Shown piece after piece: positions 54,976 to 63,388 of a stretch of 64,000 nucleotides of DNA. Source of the DNA: Bradyrhizobium elkanii USDA 76. Lineage in GTDB: Bacteria > Pseudomonadota > Alphaproteobacteria > Rhizobiales > Xanthobacteraceae. Made by a program: the position numbers and the translations under genes. Each line of letters starts with the position of its first letter. Positions within the stretch are counted from its first letter, which is position 1. The DNA lies in assembly GCF_023278185.1 (NCBI RefSeq), contig NZ_CP066357.1, forward strand, positions 186,001 to 250,000, read 5' to 3'. Below the pieces are notes generated by a model. It was not told where the DNA came from. It ran no database searches and was given only the letters and a program-made list of their open reading frames with translations.

Positions 54976-55236
54976 ATGTTGGTGATCGCGCGCCAAATCA
55001 AAGCTGCGCGGTCGCTCCTCGGTTGGGAGCAGCACGATCTCGCGGCGCGATCAGGCGTGGCGATCTCGACGATACGCCGGCTCGAAGGCTTCAAGGATGC
55101 GCCGTTGGGCGCGCATGTCGAGACGCTCACGAAGATAAGTCGGGCATTCGAAGCAGCAGGAATCGAATTTCTGAACGGCCCAGGGCCGGGAGTGAAGCTT
55201 TCTGCCGAGCCGTCAGTAAACAAGCTGGCGGAATGA
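54976..55236 (+). CDS. Small XRE-family HTH protein
   Basis: An 86-aa protein with a Cro/C1-type HTH: RQIKAARSLLGWEQHDLAAR, SGVAISTIRRLEGFKDAPLG, then a short helical end and LNGPGPGVKLS, a common tail of single-domain HTH regulators in Rhizobiales. No partner toxin gene is adjacent. The region before it (54805-54975) has no recognisable gene. Confidence 0.82.
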   Translation: MLVIARQIKAARSLLGWEQHDLAARSGVAISTIRRLEGFKDAPLGAHVETLTKISRAFEAAGIEFLNGPGPGVKLSAEPSVNKLAE

Positions 55237-55475
55237 GGTGGGCGCAGAGCCACAAGCCGGCGCTTCAAGTATATCATGTCGTATCGCAGAACCGAATGCT
55301 TGTATCTCAAATACAAACTAGTGTGATTACTGTAATTAACTGGATTATTTGAATATTCCATCGCGGAATCTATTGATGACGCGTGATCTTTGTACTGCTC
55401 TACCCCCGCAATCCGCTTGGCGGATACTGGCAAAGAGTCCGTTGAAACGGGATATTTGGAAACGCGGGAGGGGGA

Positions 55476-55889
55476 ATGATGAAGAAACGCAACGTGGCCG
55501 TGATGGTCGGAGCGCTGACGTTGTCAGCTGTTGCTACGGTGGCCAATGCGTATGAGTTTGGATCGTCCGGTTGGGCTCAAAAGCCCGGGATCGTGCTTGG
55601 AGCTGCCGCCGCGGCGCCGCCGCCTGGCCTCTACGGATTCGATCAGGTGTTCACCTATCAGTCGAACCTTGTCGGTCCAGGAGCCCCGGTTAATCCCGGA
55701 GGAGCGTCGACCGGCGTGAAAGCCGATGTCTTCGCGCAAGGCCTGCTCTGGGTGCCCGGCTGGAATTTCCTCGGCGCGACCTATGACGTTGTTGGCGTGG
55801 TGCCATTCATTTCGGCGAGCGTTGGTCCTCCGATGGACGCCAACCCCTCGGGCATGCACAACATGTTTCTAGCCAACGAATTGAGCTAG
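55476..55889 (+). pseudogene. SphA/MetA-type outer-membrane protein, N-terminal part
   Basis: A signal peptide (MMKKRNVAVMVGALTLSAVA with an ANA cleavage site) is followed by YEFGSSGWAQKPGIVLGAAA, LYGFDQVFTYQSNLVGPGAP and WVPGWNFLGATYDVVGVVPF, the pattern of the MetA-pathway of phenol degradation (SphA) family of porin-like proteins. It stops in TAG at 55889, the start of the IS630 insertion. The remainder is at 57077-57257, then an IS6 element. It is probably the aromatic-uptake porin of the cluster. Confidence 0.85.
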
Positions 55890-57072
55890 TCACGTGAATC
55901 TAAAGTTCGCTACATAAAGTCTGCTGGGCTCTGTGGCAGAAGCGTTTGACGGAAGCCAAGATCTGGTCTGCGGACTTGGTCCATTTGAAGGGCTTCGGGT
56001 TATTGTTGTGCAGTTCGATGAAGGTACGGATGTCGGCCTCGAGCTGCCTGACGGAGGTGTGAACACCTCGCTGGATCTGCTTTCTGGTGAGTTCAGCGAA
56101 CCAGCGCTCGATCTGATTGATCCATGACGTGGAAGTCGGCGTGAAGTGGACATGATAGTGCGGCCGGCGAGCGAGCCACGCTTTGATCTTGGGTGTCTTG
56201 TGGGTGGCGTAGTTGTCCATGACGATATGGACAGCGAGCCCCTCAGGGATTTGAGCGTCGATCTCTTTGAGGAACTTCAAGAACTCGACCGCCCGATGGC
56301 GCTTGTAGCATTTGCCAATGACAAAGCCGGAAGCGACATCGAGCGCGGCAAACAGCGTGGTCGTACCATGCCGCACATAGCTGTGCGTGCGACGTTCCGG
56401 CACCCCAGGCATCATCGGCAAGACCGGCTGCTCGCGATCGAGTGCCTGGATCTGGCTTTTCTCATCGACGCTGAGGACAACGGCTCGGGTCGGTGGGGAC
56501 AGGCAAAGCCCGACAATATCGCGGACCTTGTCGACGAACAGTGGATCGCTCGACAGTTTAAATGTCTGGCTGCGGTGAGGCTGCAAGCCGAACGCCGCCC
56601 ACATTCGGCGGATCGTGGTGTGAGAAAAGCCAGCTTCCGCAGCCATCGAGCGGATCGACCAGTGCGTCGCGTCGCGCGGCGTCGTACGCAATGTCCGCTC
56701 GATTACCTCAGCAACCTGATCGTCGTCGATGGTTCGAGGGCGGCCAGGGCGGGCTTCGTCAAGCAGGCCATCACAGCGATCCTTCAAGAATCGGCGGCGC
56801 CACTTGCCAACGGTGTGTTCATGGATGCCAAGTTCGGCAGCCACAGACTTGCTTGGCAGACCATCTGCACACCGCAGGATCGCGCGGCACCGCTCAGATA
56901 GCGATCGGGCTACACGATGACGACGAACTTGCCTCTCCAAGTACGCCCGCTCCTGCGCACTCAGCACTAACGGCGCAATCGGCCGGCCCCGCACACCTGC
57001 ATTCGCCACTAGCACTCTCCTCTCTAGAGATTCGAGCTATCAACTAATGTGACGAACTTGCGTTCCAGATGA
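55890..57072 (-). mobile_element. IS630-family element, copy 2, inserted in the SphA-like gene
   Basis: 1,183 bp, the same length and ends as copy 1, flanked by CTAG on both sides (55886-55889 and 57073-57076). The flanks are consecutive parts of one gene. Confidence 0.92.
55900..57015 (-). CDS. IS630-family transposase, copy 2
   Basis: A 371-aa transposase, nearly the same as the gene at 38541-39650. Core motifs: [40 protein letters not shown] and [21 protein letters not shown] few substitutions separate the copies (for example AVHIV against DVHIV), so they are not the product of a very recent jump. It appears intact. Confidence 0.92.
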   Translation of the reverse strand: MLVANAGVRGRPIAPLVLSAQERAYLERQVRRHRVARSLSERCRAILRCADGLPSKSVAAELGIHEHTVGKWRRRFLKDRCDGLLDEARPGRPRTIDDDQVAEVIERTLRTTPRDATHWSIRSMAAEAGFSHTTIRRMWAAFGLQPHRSQTFKLSSDPLFVDKVRDIVGLCLSPPTRAVVLSVDEKSQIQALDREQPVLPMMPGVPERRTHSYVRHGTTTLFAALDVASGFVIGKCYKRHRAVEFLKFLKEIDAQIPEGLAVHIVMDNYATHKTPKIKAWLARRPHYHVHFTPTSTSWINQIERWFAELTRKQIQRGVHTSVRQLEADIRTFIELHNNNPKPFKWTKSADQILASVKRFCHRAQQTLCSEL

Positions 57073-57076
57073 CTAG

Positions 57077-57257
57077 AGACTCGGCGATAGCGGGTTCTTC
57101 GTCAAAGCCGCTCTGGGCATGTATATACCCACCGGCACTTTGCAGGGACCTGCGGGGCTCTCCAATGTGGGGGATCCGTGGTGGACCTTTCAACCCAACC
57201 TGGCCTTCTCCTACCTGAAGGATGGATGGAATCTCACGGTCAACGTGTTCGACGAGA
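57077..57257 (+). pseudogene. SphA/MetA-type outer-membrane protein, internal part
   Basis: The frame reads RLGDSGFFVKAALGMYIPTG, then PWWTFQPNLAFSYLKDGWNL and TVNVFDE, the expected continuation of the gene at 55476. It is cut by the IS6 element at 57258; the last third of the gene is absent from the window, consistent with an IS6-mediated deletion. Confidence 0.85.
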
Positions 57258-58082
57258 GGTACCGTCAAGTTAACGAATTGGAGCGGCCAAGGGGATAGAC
57301 GAGCGGCATGCCGATCGCCCGGGACCCTCTTTATCGCCGCCATCGCTTCCCACCGGAAGTGATCAGCTATGCCGTTTGGTTGTATTTCCGGGTTCCCTTA
57401 AGCTTGCGCATGGTCGAGGAAATGCTGGCAACGCGTGGCATTGGCGTGACCTATGAAACCGTGCGCCAGTGGGGACGGAAATTCGGCAAGCCGTTCTCCG
57501 ATCGGATCCGCCAGCGCGCACCCGCTCGCGGTGACAAATGGCATCTGGACGAAGTCGTTATCTCGATCGCGGGCGTACAACATTGGCTCTGGCGCGCTGT
57601 CGACCAGAATGGCTTCGTTCTCGACGTCTTGATCCAGCGCCGAAGAGACTCGCGCGCTGCCCAGCGGCTCATGAAGAAGCTCTTGAAATCCGCCGGCACG
57701 CCGCCGCGCGTGATGATCACGGACAAGCTCCGTTCGTACGGCGCTGCGAGGGCGAAGATGGGCTTTCACGTCGAACATCGCCAGCACAAAGCTCTCAACA
57801 ATCGGGCCGAGAATTCTCATCAGCCGACGCGGCGACGCGAGCGGATCATGAAGCGTTTCAAATCGTCCCATCAGGCTCAACGGTTTCTGTCAGTTCACGA
57901 TCAGGTCGCGAACCTTTTCCACATCCCCTATCCCGGAGCTGTCACTGCCGACTTCCGTCGTGCTTCGCGCGAGCGAGCCTTTGCGACTTGGCGCGACATC
58001 TCCACGACAAGCGCTATCGCCGAATCTCGAACCTTTGAGAATGGCCTCCTTCGGCTCGGCGGTCGATTAAGTTGACGATGCC
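57258..58082 (+). mobile_element. IS6-family element, copy 2 (intact)
   Basis: 825 bp. The left end is GGTACCGTCAAGTTAACG and the right end, complement, GGCATCGTCAACTTAATC. The flanking 8-mers (CGACGAGA left, CCCCGAAC right) differ, so there is no target duplication; the two sides were probably joined by a replicative deletion or recombination. Confidence 0.9.
57308..58075 (+). CDS. IS6-family transposase
   Basis: A 255-aa transposase beginning MPIARDPLYRRHRFPPEVIS. It has an HTH (RMVEEMLATRGIGVTYETVR), then the DDE catalytic domain WHLDEVVISIAGVQHWLWRA, PPRVMITDKLRSYGAARAKM and NNRAENSHQPTRRRERIMKR. Asp, Asp and Glu are all present. It is intact. Confidence 0.93.
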   Translation: MPIARDPLYRRHRFPPEVISYAVWLYFRVPLSLRMVEEMLATRGIGVTYETVRQWGRKFGKPFSDRIRQRAPARGDKWHLDEVVISIAGVQHWLWRAVDQNGFVLDVLIQRRRDSRAAQRLMKKLLKSAGTPPRVMITDKLRSYGAARAKMGFHVEHRQHKALNNRAENSHQPTRRRERIMKRFKSSHQAQRFLSVHDQVANLFHIPYPGAVTADFRRASRERAFATWRDISTTSAIAESRTFENGLLRLGGRLS

Positions 58083-58186
58083 CCCCGAACCGGTTTGATC
58101 GCTTCACGAAACTGCTCGAGGCTTTTCCGGGTTTCCATCGATCAGCTCTGGACCTCATTCTCGCACCGTTTTCGCCGGCAAGCGAG
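58083..58186 (+). other. Short remnant after the IS6 element
   Basis: The plus frame reads NRFDRFTKLLEAFPGFHRSA and LDLILAPFSPASELA, which has protein-like composition and may be a gene tail cut by the IS6 insertion. It overlaps the end of the next, convergent gene. The parent is not recognised. Confidence 0.3.
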
Positions 58187-59062
58187 TTAGCTGCCGAGCA
58201 ACAGCTTCCTCGCCTCGCTCGGGGAAGCCGGCCTCGACCCGTGCCGCATCACAATCCGAGCCGCCTCTTCGACAAGCTCCGCGTTGTTCCCGGCGAGCTT
58301 ACCTTTGGCGATGTAGAGATTGTCCTCGAGGCCGACGCGCACGTGCCCGCCAAGCTCGCACGCTGCGGCGGCGATCTTGAACTGGTCATGCGAAATGCCG
58401 AAGGCACTCCAGAGCGCTCCGGATGGCAGCATGCTGCGCATCAGCTGCAGCACATCGGCTTGGGCCGGCGCGCCCCAGGATACGCCGAGACAGAACTGGA
58501 AGAAGGTGGGTGCTTTCAGCACCCCAATTTCCAGCAGATGTTTGGCCAATCGTATGTGGCCGAGATCGAAGACCTCAATCTCCGGCTTGATGCCGGCGTC
58601 GGATATCGTTCGCCCCATGAACTCGAGATCGCTCACAAGGTTGACCATTGCTATTCGTCCGAAGTTCAACGTCGCCACGTCGAGGCTGCAGATTTCCGGC
58701 TTGAGCTTGAGGATATGGTCGAGCCGCTGCTGCGGCGTCATGGGTGGATTGACTCCGGGGGCTGGCTGCAGCCGCAAACCATCTGGGGCATATAGGGAGC
58801 CGGGTCCGCTGGTCAGGTTGATGATGACGTCCGTCGATGCCCCCCTGATGCGCTCCACGACCTCCGCGTAAAGTTCGAATTCGACCGACGGTGCGCCCGT
58901 CGCGGGGTCGCGCACATGAATGTGGACGACCGCAGCTCCAGCATTCGCCGCGTCAATGGCTTGATCGGCGATCTGCTTTGGCGTGACGGGGACCGCCGGA
59001 CTCCTGCCGACGGTGTCCCCCGCACCGGTCAGGGCACAGGTAATGATGGTCGGATTGGACAT
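58187..59062 (-). CDS. BKACE-family enzyme (3-keto-5-aminohexanoate cleavage-like)
   Basis: A 291-aa (beta/alpha)8 protein of the beta-keto acid cleavage enzyme family (DUF849). Zn ligands His47 and His49 (VVHIHVRDPATG) and Glu246 (RVGLEDNLY) are present. These enzymes condense a beta-keto acid with acetyl-CoA and split it to acetoacetate and a CoA thioester. ATG 59062 (MSNPTIITCALTG) is chosen over an upstream extension with no family similarity. It ends the TetR-controlled operon. Confidence 0.9.
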   Translation of the reverse strand: MSNPTIITCALTGAGDTVGRSPAVPVTPKQIADQAIDAANAGAAVVHIHVRDPATGAPSVEFELYAEVVERIRGASTDVIINLTSGPGSLYAPDGLRLQPAPGVNPPMTPQQRLDHILKLKPEICSLDVATLNFGRIAMVNLVSDLEFMGRTISDAGIKPEIEVFDLGHIRLAKHLLEIGVLKAPTFFQFCLGVSWGAPAQADVLQLMRSMLPSGALWSAFGISHDQFKIAAAACELGGHVRVGLEDNLYIAKGKLAGNNAELVEEAARIVMRHGSRPASPSEARKLLLGS

Positions 59063-59085
59063 CGAATTGCGCGGCTCCCAGCTTT

Positions 59086-59619
59086 CTATTGGTGCTCGGC
59101 ATCGATCAGCACGAACGCGACCCTGGAGATCCGGTCGGAACGATTGGACCACGCATGGTTGGTGCCGCGCTGGATCAATACATCGCCGGGCCGCATCAGC
59201 GTCTCGCCCTCGTCGAGCAAGGCCCAGATCTCTCCTTCCAGCACGATCGCGTAGTCGAGCGTATGCGTCTTGTGGAAGAAGAAGTGCCGCGCCTTGGTGT
59301 CGAAGGCTTCGGGGCTGCCGATCCCCGCCCTGAACTTCTCGAGCTCGTCGCGAGAGTAGAGGCTGTCCGGCGGGAATTCGGCGATACGCAGAACGTTCCC
59401 TCCGGCTGGAGGCTCGATGGCGAGCTTGCGATCCCCTGGAGCGGGTTCCTCCTGCTGCACGATGTCCGCGGGAGTTTTGTCGGCAACCCAGATTACGGTT
59501 CCTGCCAACCCCGGTGTCCCCGGCACAACATGCACGTTGGGTGCTGCACCATCCGAGACAATGACTGACCGGCCATCGGCGCGATGGCCGGTCACGATAC
59601 GGCGAACGGGTTTTGCCAT
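59086..59619 (-). CDS. Cupin-domain protein
   Basis: A 177-aa single cupin. Motif 1 is at KTHTLDYAIVLEGEIWALLDEGE, with His and Glu ligands, motif 2 at RPGDVLIQRGTNHAWSNRSD with the final His. The N-terminal third (MAKPVRRIVTGHRADGRSVI, VIWVADKTPAD) is family-like for proteins found with FAH-type hydrolases. It may be an isomerase, a decarboxylase or a small dioxygenase. The ATG at 59619 is used; it lies 76 bases after the upstream FAH gene. Confidence 0.85.
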   Translation of the reverse strand: MAKPVRRIVTGHRADGRSVIVSDGAAPNVHVVPGTPGLAGTVIWVADKTPADIVQQEEPAPGDRKLAIEPPAGGNVLRIAEFPPDSLYSRDELEKFRAGIGSPEAFDTKARHFFFHKTHTLDYAIVLEGEIWALLDEGETLMRPGDVLIQRGTNHAWSNRSDRISRVAFVLIDAEHQ

Positions 59620-59695
59620 GATGATGTAATTCTCGATTGGATCTGAGCGGGTTGGGTTCGGGCGCTCCTGCCCTGACTGGGCTGTCCCAAGCGGA

Positions 59696-60694
59696 TCACC
59701 AGAACTTCTGGCGCCTCTCGGGCCACCAGCGCTTTTCTTCCGGAGGGCCGATCTTGGTGCGGAGCGTACCGATCCGAGAGACCTCGAGTTCAAGGACGTC
59801 ACCGGCTTCAAGTTTCCGGCCGATCTCCAGGCCGGATCCGTTGCCGACGGTGCCCGAAGCAAACAGGTCTCCCGGCTGCACGTATTCCGAGATCGACATG
59901 TAAGCCAGCGACTCACCCGGCGTCCAAATAGTCTCGGCACTATCTCCGCGCGAGCATTCCTTGCCGTTGATGCGAACCGCCATCTCAAGATCATCGAGAC
60001 GGCCGATCTCATCCATCGTTACGATCCACGGACCGATACCGAAGGCACAATCCTTGCCCTTTCCGGGGCCCATGCCGATCTTCATCTCGAGCTTCTGGAT
60101 GTCGCGCGCGCTGAAATCGTTGAAGATCGTCACGCCGAAGATCGCCCGCTGCGCCTCGTCGGGCGTCAGGTTGTGGCAGACGCGTCCGACGATGTAGCCA
60201 AGCTCCAATTCGTAGTCGAAATAATCGGTATAGAACGGCTTGGGCACTTCGGCATCGTGCCCGACGGCGGTGAACGGGGTACCCTTGAAGTAGCCCGGAA
60301 TCTCAAGCAGCGCCTCGGTCGGCTCGGCCCCAATGCGCTCGTGGAATTGCTTGATGTGCTTGACGAAGGTGAGGCCATCCCGGATGACCGGCGGATCGAT
60401 CGCGCTCAGCCAGTTCACGCTTGAGATTGCGGTAGAGGCATCATCGGCGCGCGCCTGTACGGCCTCATGAGCAGCCTCCAGGAAAATGTCGCCAAGACCG
60501 ATCGCAGCCGACATGCTCCCTGGGAAGATCGCCGACGCCAACCGCTGGGCGCCCTCCTGCGTGGCCCCCTTCGCTTGCCGTCGCAGGATCTCCGCGGTCG
60601 CGAGGTCGATGACCCTGCTCTTCGCGGTATCCACCGCGACGAGGCGCGCGACCGATCCGAACGGCGTTCCGACTGAAATTCGTCCGAGCTTCAC
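59696..60694 (-). CDS. Fumarylacetoacetate hydrolase-family protein
   Basis: A 332-aa protein with an N-terminal cap and a C-terminal FAH fold: KPFYTDYFDYELELGYIVGR (metal-binding Glu pair), FNDFSARDIQKLEMKIGMGP and FGIGPWIVTMDEIGRL. Family members hydrolyse or decarboxylate ring-cleavage products (HpcE, MhpD-like hydratases and others). First gene of the leftward operon; a TetR operator (60718-60732) lies 24 bases before its ATG. Confidence 0.92.
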   Translation of the reverse strand: MKLGRISVGTPFGSVARLVAVDTAKSRVIDLATAEILRRQAKGATQEGAQRLASAIFPGSMSAAIGLGDIFLEAAHEAVQARADDASTAISSVNWLSAIDPPVIRDGLTFVKHIKQFHERIGAEPTEALLEIPGYFKGTPFTAVGHDAEVPKPFYTDYFDYELELGYIVGRVCHNLTPDEAQRAIFGVTIFNDFSARDIQKLEMKIGMGPGKGKDCAFGIGPWIVTMDEIGRLDDLEMAVRINGKECSRGDSAETIWTPGESLAYMSISEYVQPGDLFASGTVGNGSGLEIGRKLEAGDVLELEVSRIGTLRTKIGPPEEKRWWPERRQKFW

Positions 60695-60717
60695 GTCGTC
60701 CTCCTTATTTATTATAC

Positions 60718-60732
60718 GATACGTTTCGTATC
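60718..60732. promoter_or_regulatory. Candidate TetR operator, site A
   Basis: GATACGTTTCGTATC has perfect 6-bp arms around TTT. It stands between the FAH operon and the divergent tetR gene. Related sites occur at 45187 and 63343. Confidence 0.65.
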
Positions 60733-60904
60733 TTTTCTGCTGCGGGGAGTCAAGCGGGCCGCTGCCGTCTTTCCGACCGGCCTTAATGGAACTCGTTTGT
60801 CGAAGGACGTGACGCCGTGCTACGGAAACGCACTGGCTCGATATCCATTGAATTGCTCGACACTGGCTATGGCATCAACCAAACGCGCTACTGCAGGCGG
60901 ACCG

Positions 60905-61543
60905 ATGAGTTCTCAAGATACCGAACCATCGGATTCAAGGCCGATCGGAAGACCGCGCGATCTCGCCTCCAAGCGGTCGATTTTGTCGGCCACAATGGGC
61001 CTTCTGCAAACGGTCTCGGTCGCCGATCTCGCGATCGAAACAGTGGCGCGCAACGCCAGGGTTTCAAAAGCCACGATCTATCGCTGGTGGGACAGCAAGG
61101 GCGCGCTGGTCATCGACGCGTTCATGGAGTCCCATTTCAGCAATACTCCGATGCCAACGGCGGTCGACCCGCGGACCGCTATCAAGCGGCACCTCACCTC
61201 CCTCGCGCAATATTTCAGCGGCCGCGCCGGGAAGCTGGTCGTTCAAATCCTGTGCGAAGGCCACGACAACGATGCGCTTTTGGCAGAGTTCAATGAACGG
61301 TTCGCGAAGAACCGTCGGCGTCTCGTTCAGGAAACCTTTGAGCGTGGACAGCAGGAGGGACTATTCAGGCCCGGCATCGATGCAGCCTGGGCTGTCGAGA
61401 TGCTGTACTCGCCGATCTACCGGCGCTTGATCTTCGGCCAGCCGCTGGATGCAGAGTTCATCGAGCTCCTTTGCGGGAGCGTCGACTCTATGTTTTCCAC
61501 GGATGTCAAGTCCAAGACGTCGCGACAGAAATCAAAAGCATAA
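60905..61543 (+). CDS. TetR/AcrR-family regulator
   Basis: A 212-aa protein. The HTH is DLAIETVARNARVSKATIYR followed by WWDSKGALVIDAFME. The C-terminal ligand domain is helical with the region YFSGRAGKLVVQILCEGHDN. The start is the ATG at 60905 (MSSQDTEPSDSRPIGRPRD); ATG 60869 is also possible. It probably represses the FAH operon, itself and the two other genes carrying the motif until an inducer from the pathway binds. Confidence 0.9.
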   Translation: MSSQDTEPSDSRPIGRPRDLASKRSILSATMGLLQTVSVADLAIETVARNARVSKATIYRWWDSKGALVIDAFMESHFSNTPMPTAVDPRTAIKRHLTSLAQYFSGRAGKLVVQILCEGHDNDALLAEFNERFAKNRRRLVQETFERGQQEGLFRPGIDAAWAVEMLYSPIYRRLIFGQPLDAEFIELLCGSVDSMFSTDVKSKTSRQKSKA

Positions 61544-61564
61544 CTCTCGCTGGACTTCACAATC

Positions 61565-62050
61565 TCACGCGGTCTCGGCGCCAGCAAATGGCTCGATGCC
61601 CGACTTGCGGCGCGGCGCCACGACGGCCAGCGAGGACACAGAGGTGACCACTGCCTTGCTTTCGCGATCCAGAAGCTGTGCACGCGTGAACACGACGGCC
61701 TTTCCGCAGCGTTCGACTTCGGCGACTGCTCTGTATTGGCCCGGCTTAGCCGACCTGAGATACGAGACGTTCATGTTGATCGTTGCAACGGAAAGTCCAT
61801 CAGCAATTGCCAACAGCGCCGCATAGGCCATGGCGAAGTCGAGCATCATCGCGACCGCGCCCCCGTGAACGACGTCCTCGGCCTGCAAAAATTGCTGACC
61901 GACAATAAAGGACAGCTCGATGCGTGGCCCCGCGAGGTCGATTTTTTCGAGGTTGATTTTCAATGATTCGGCAAGGGAGCTCGATTTGACAGCAACCGGC
62001 AACCCCTCCCCCGACTGGTATTGACGCAGAAGCTTTTGATCCAGGTTCAT
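61565..62050 (-). CDS. PaaI-like hot-dog thioesterase
   Basis: A 161-aa hot-dog fold protein with the motif VVHGGAVAMMLDFAMAYAAL (HGG and Asp catalytic region) and VATINMNVSYLRSAKPGQYR. It would hydrolyse an aromatic or short-chain acyl-CoA. The ATG at 62050 is used; another lies four codons upstream. It is 24 bases after the MFS gene, in the same leftward operon. Confidence 0.88.
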   Translation of the reverse strand: MNLDQKLLRQYQSGEGLPVAVKSSSLAESLKINLEKIDLAGPRIELSFIVGQQFLQAEDVVHGGAVAMMLDFAMAYAALLAIADGLSVATINMNVSYLRSAKPGQYRAVAEVERCGKAVVFTRAQLLDRESKAVVTSVSSLAVVAPRRKSGIEPFAGAETA

Positions 62051-62074
62051 TGCTGATTCCAAATCGCTATCGAG

Positions 62075-63298
62075 TCATGCCACGCTCGGCGCGATCGAAC
62101 TGTCGCGGAAGACCGAAGATCGACCAATCAGGCAAAGAATGGACGAGACCAGCAGGCAGGTAGCGGCGACAACAAACCATGGCAGGTAGTTGCCGGCCCG
62201 ATCATAGAGCATCCCGGCCAGGATCGGCCCACCGCCGCCACCGACCGACACCGCGAGATAAATGCCGCCAAACAGCGTGCTGAAGTGAGCTGGCGGGAAG
62301 CGTCTTCCGACCAGGAAAAGAGCGAGATCAAACTCCGAGCCAATGGTGAAACCCATGGCCAGCGTTCCCGGCACGATCAGCTCCGAGTTGCCCGACGCCA
62401 ACATGAGCACACCGCAGGCAGACAACAGAAAAATCGCGGCCGCAAGCAGGTTGGTTTCGATGATATCCAGCAGGAATCCTGTAATCAGTCGCCCCGCGAT
62501 AACAGCAAAGCCTATCAAACCCGCTAGTCCCGCAGCGGCTGCAGCCGGAGTACCGCGGTCAGTCAGCATCGGGACGAAATGGACGATCGTGCCGAAGATT
62601 CCCGTCGATGCCAGCAGGAAGATGATGGCGAGCAGCAGAAAGCGTCGATCGGCGTACAGACCCCAGTTCTGCCGTGCCGCGCCGGGCTTGGATCTTTCGT
62701 GCCCAGCCTGGCTCTTCAACAGCAGCGCGATGATCGGAATCATGCCGAAAGTCAGTATAGCCAGCCCGATATAGGCTCCCCTCCATCCGTAAGCGTCGAG
62801 TAACCGCCCGACCAGCGATGGAAACGTCAGAGCAGCGAGGCCAGGCCCGCAATACACGATCCCGTAGACAAGCCCCAAGCGTCGCGGAAAATTGCCGACG
62901 ATCATGCGGCCGTAAGAGACGGGAGTCGTCGCGCTACCAAGAACAGCCAGAACGAACGTGAGAAGAAGGAAGCTGACGAGCCCGCCGGTTACCAGACCCA
63001 ATAAAAGGAACGAAAGCGCTAACGCGCCTCCCGACAAGAGCGCCATTCGAAATGCACCGAACCTGTCCACCAACCGCCCCGCAAAGGGACTAGCCACACC
63101 GATGGTCAGTATTCCGATCAGTGGACCGAGAGACGCCATCCCGCGCGTCCAGCCGTACTCGGCGGCAAGCGGCTTCAAGAACAGGCCCGAAGTATAGAAT
63201 TAGATCGATGAGACGCTCATCATCATGCCGAGCAGGCAACCCACAATCAGATTCCGGCCCCGCCAAAGCTCGCGTCGCGAGCTGATTTCGCCGTCCAT
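62075..63298 (-). pseudogene. MFS transporter with an in-frame stop at codon 33
   Basis: The gene begins with ATG 63298 (MDGEISSRRELWRGRNLIVG, CLLGMMMSVSSI), meets TAA at 63202-63200, then continues in the same frame FYTSGLFLKPLAAEYGWTRG to 62075, a typical monocarboxylate-type MFS. The stop lies where a Tyr codon is expected (SSIYFYTSG). The rest (about 374 codons, 11 or so membrane segments) is intact, with loop motif GRLVDRFGAFRMALLSGG. Translation from TTG 63178 would lack the first segment. It is most likely nonfunctional. Confidence 0.82.
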
Positions 63299-63342
63299 CC
63301 TTTTCCTCCCAATAGGCCCGTAGCAGGCTTTTATAGTTATTA

Positions 63343-63356
63343 CACGTATCGTTTCG
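63343..63356. promoter_or_regulatory. Candidate TetR operator, site C
   Basis: CACGTATCGTTTCG shares the CGAAACG core (complement) followed by ATACG with sites A and B. It lies 45 bases upstream of the MFS start codon. Confidence 0.5.
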
Positions 63357-63388
63357 AAAATACTTATGTCAAGAGAAGCCCTCCGCGC

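Noticed and set aside
55512..55527. GTTGTCAGCTG in the SphA-like gene as a sixth parS
   Set aside because: Only the left part matches; the right half reads TTGCT instead of ACAAC, so the palindrome is absent.
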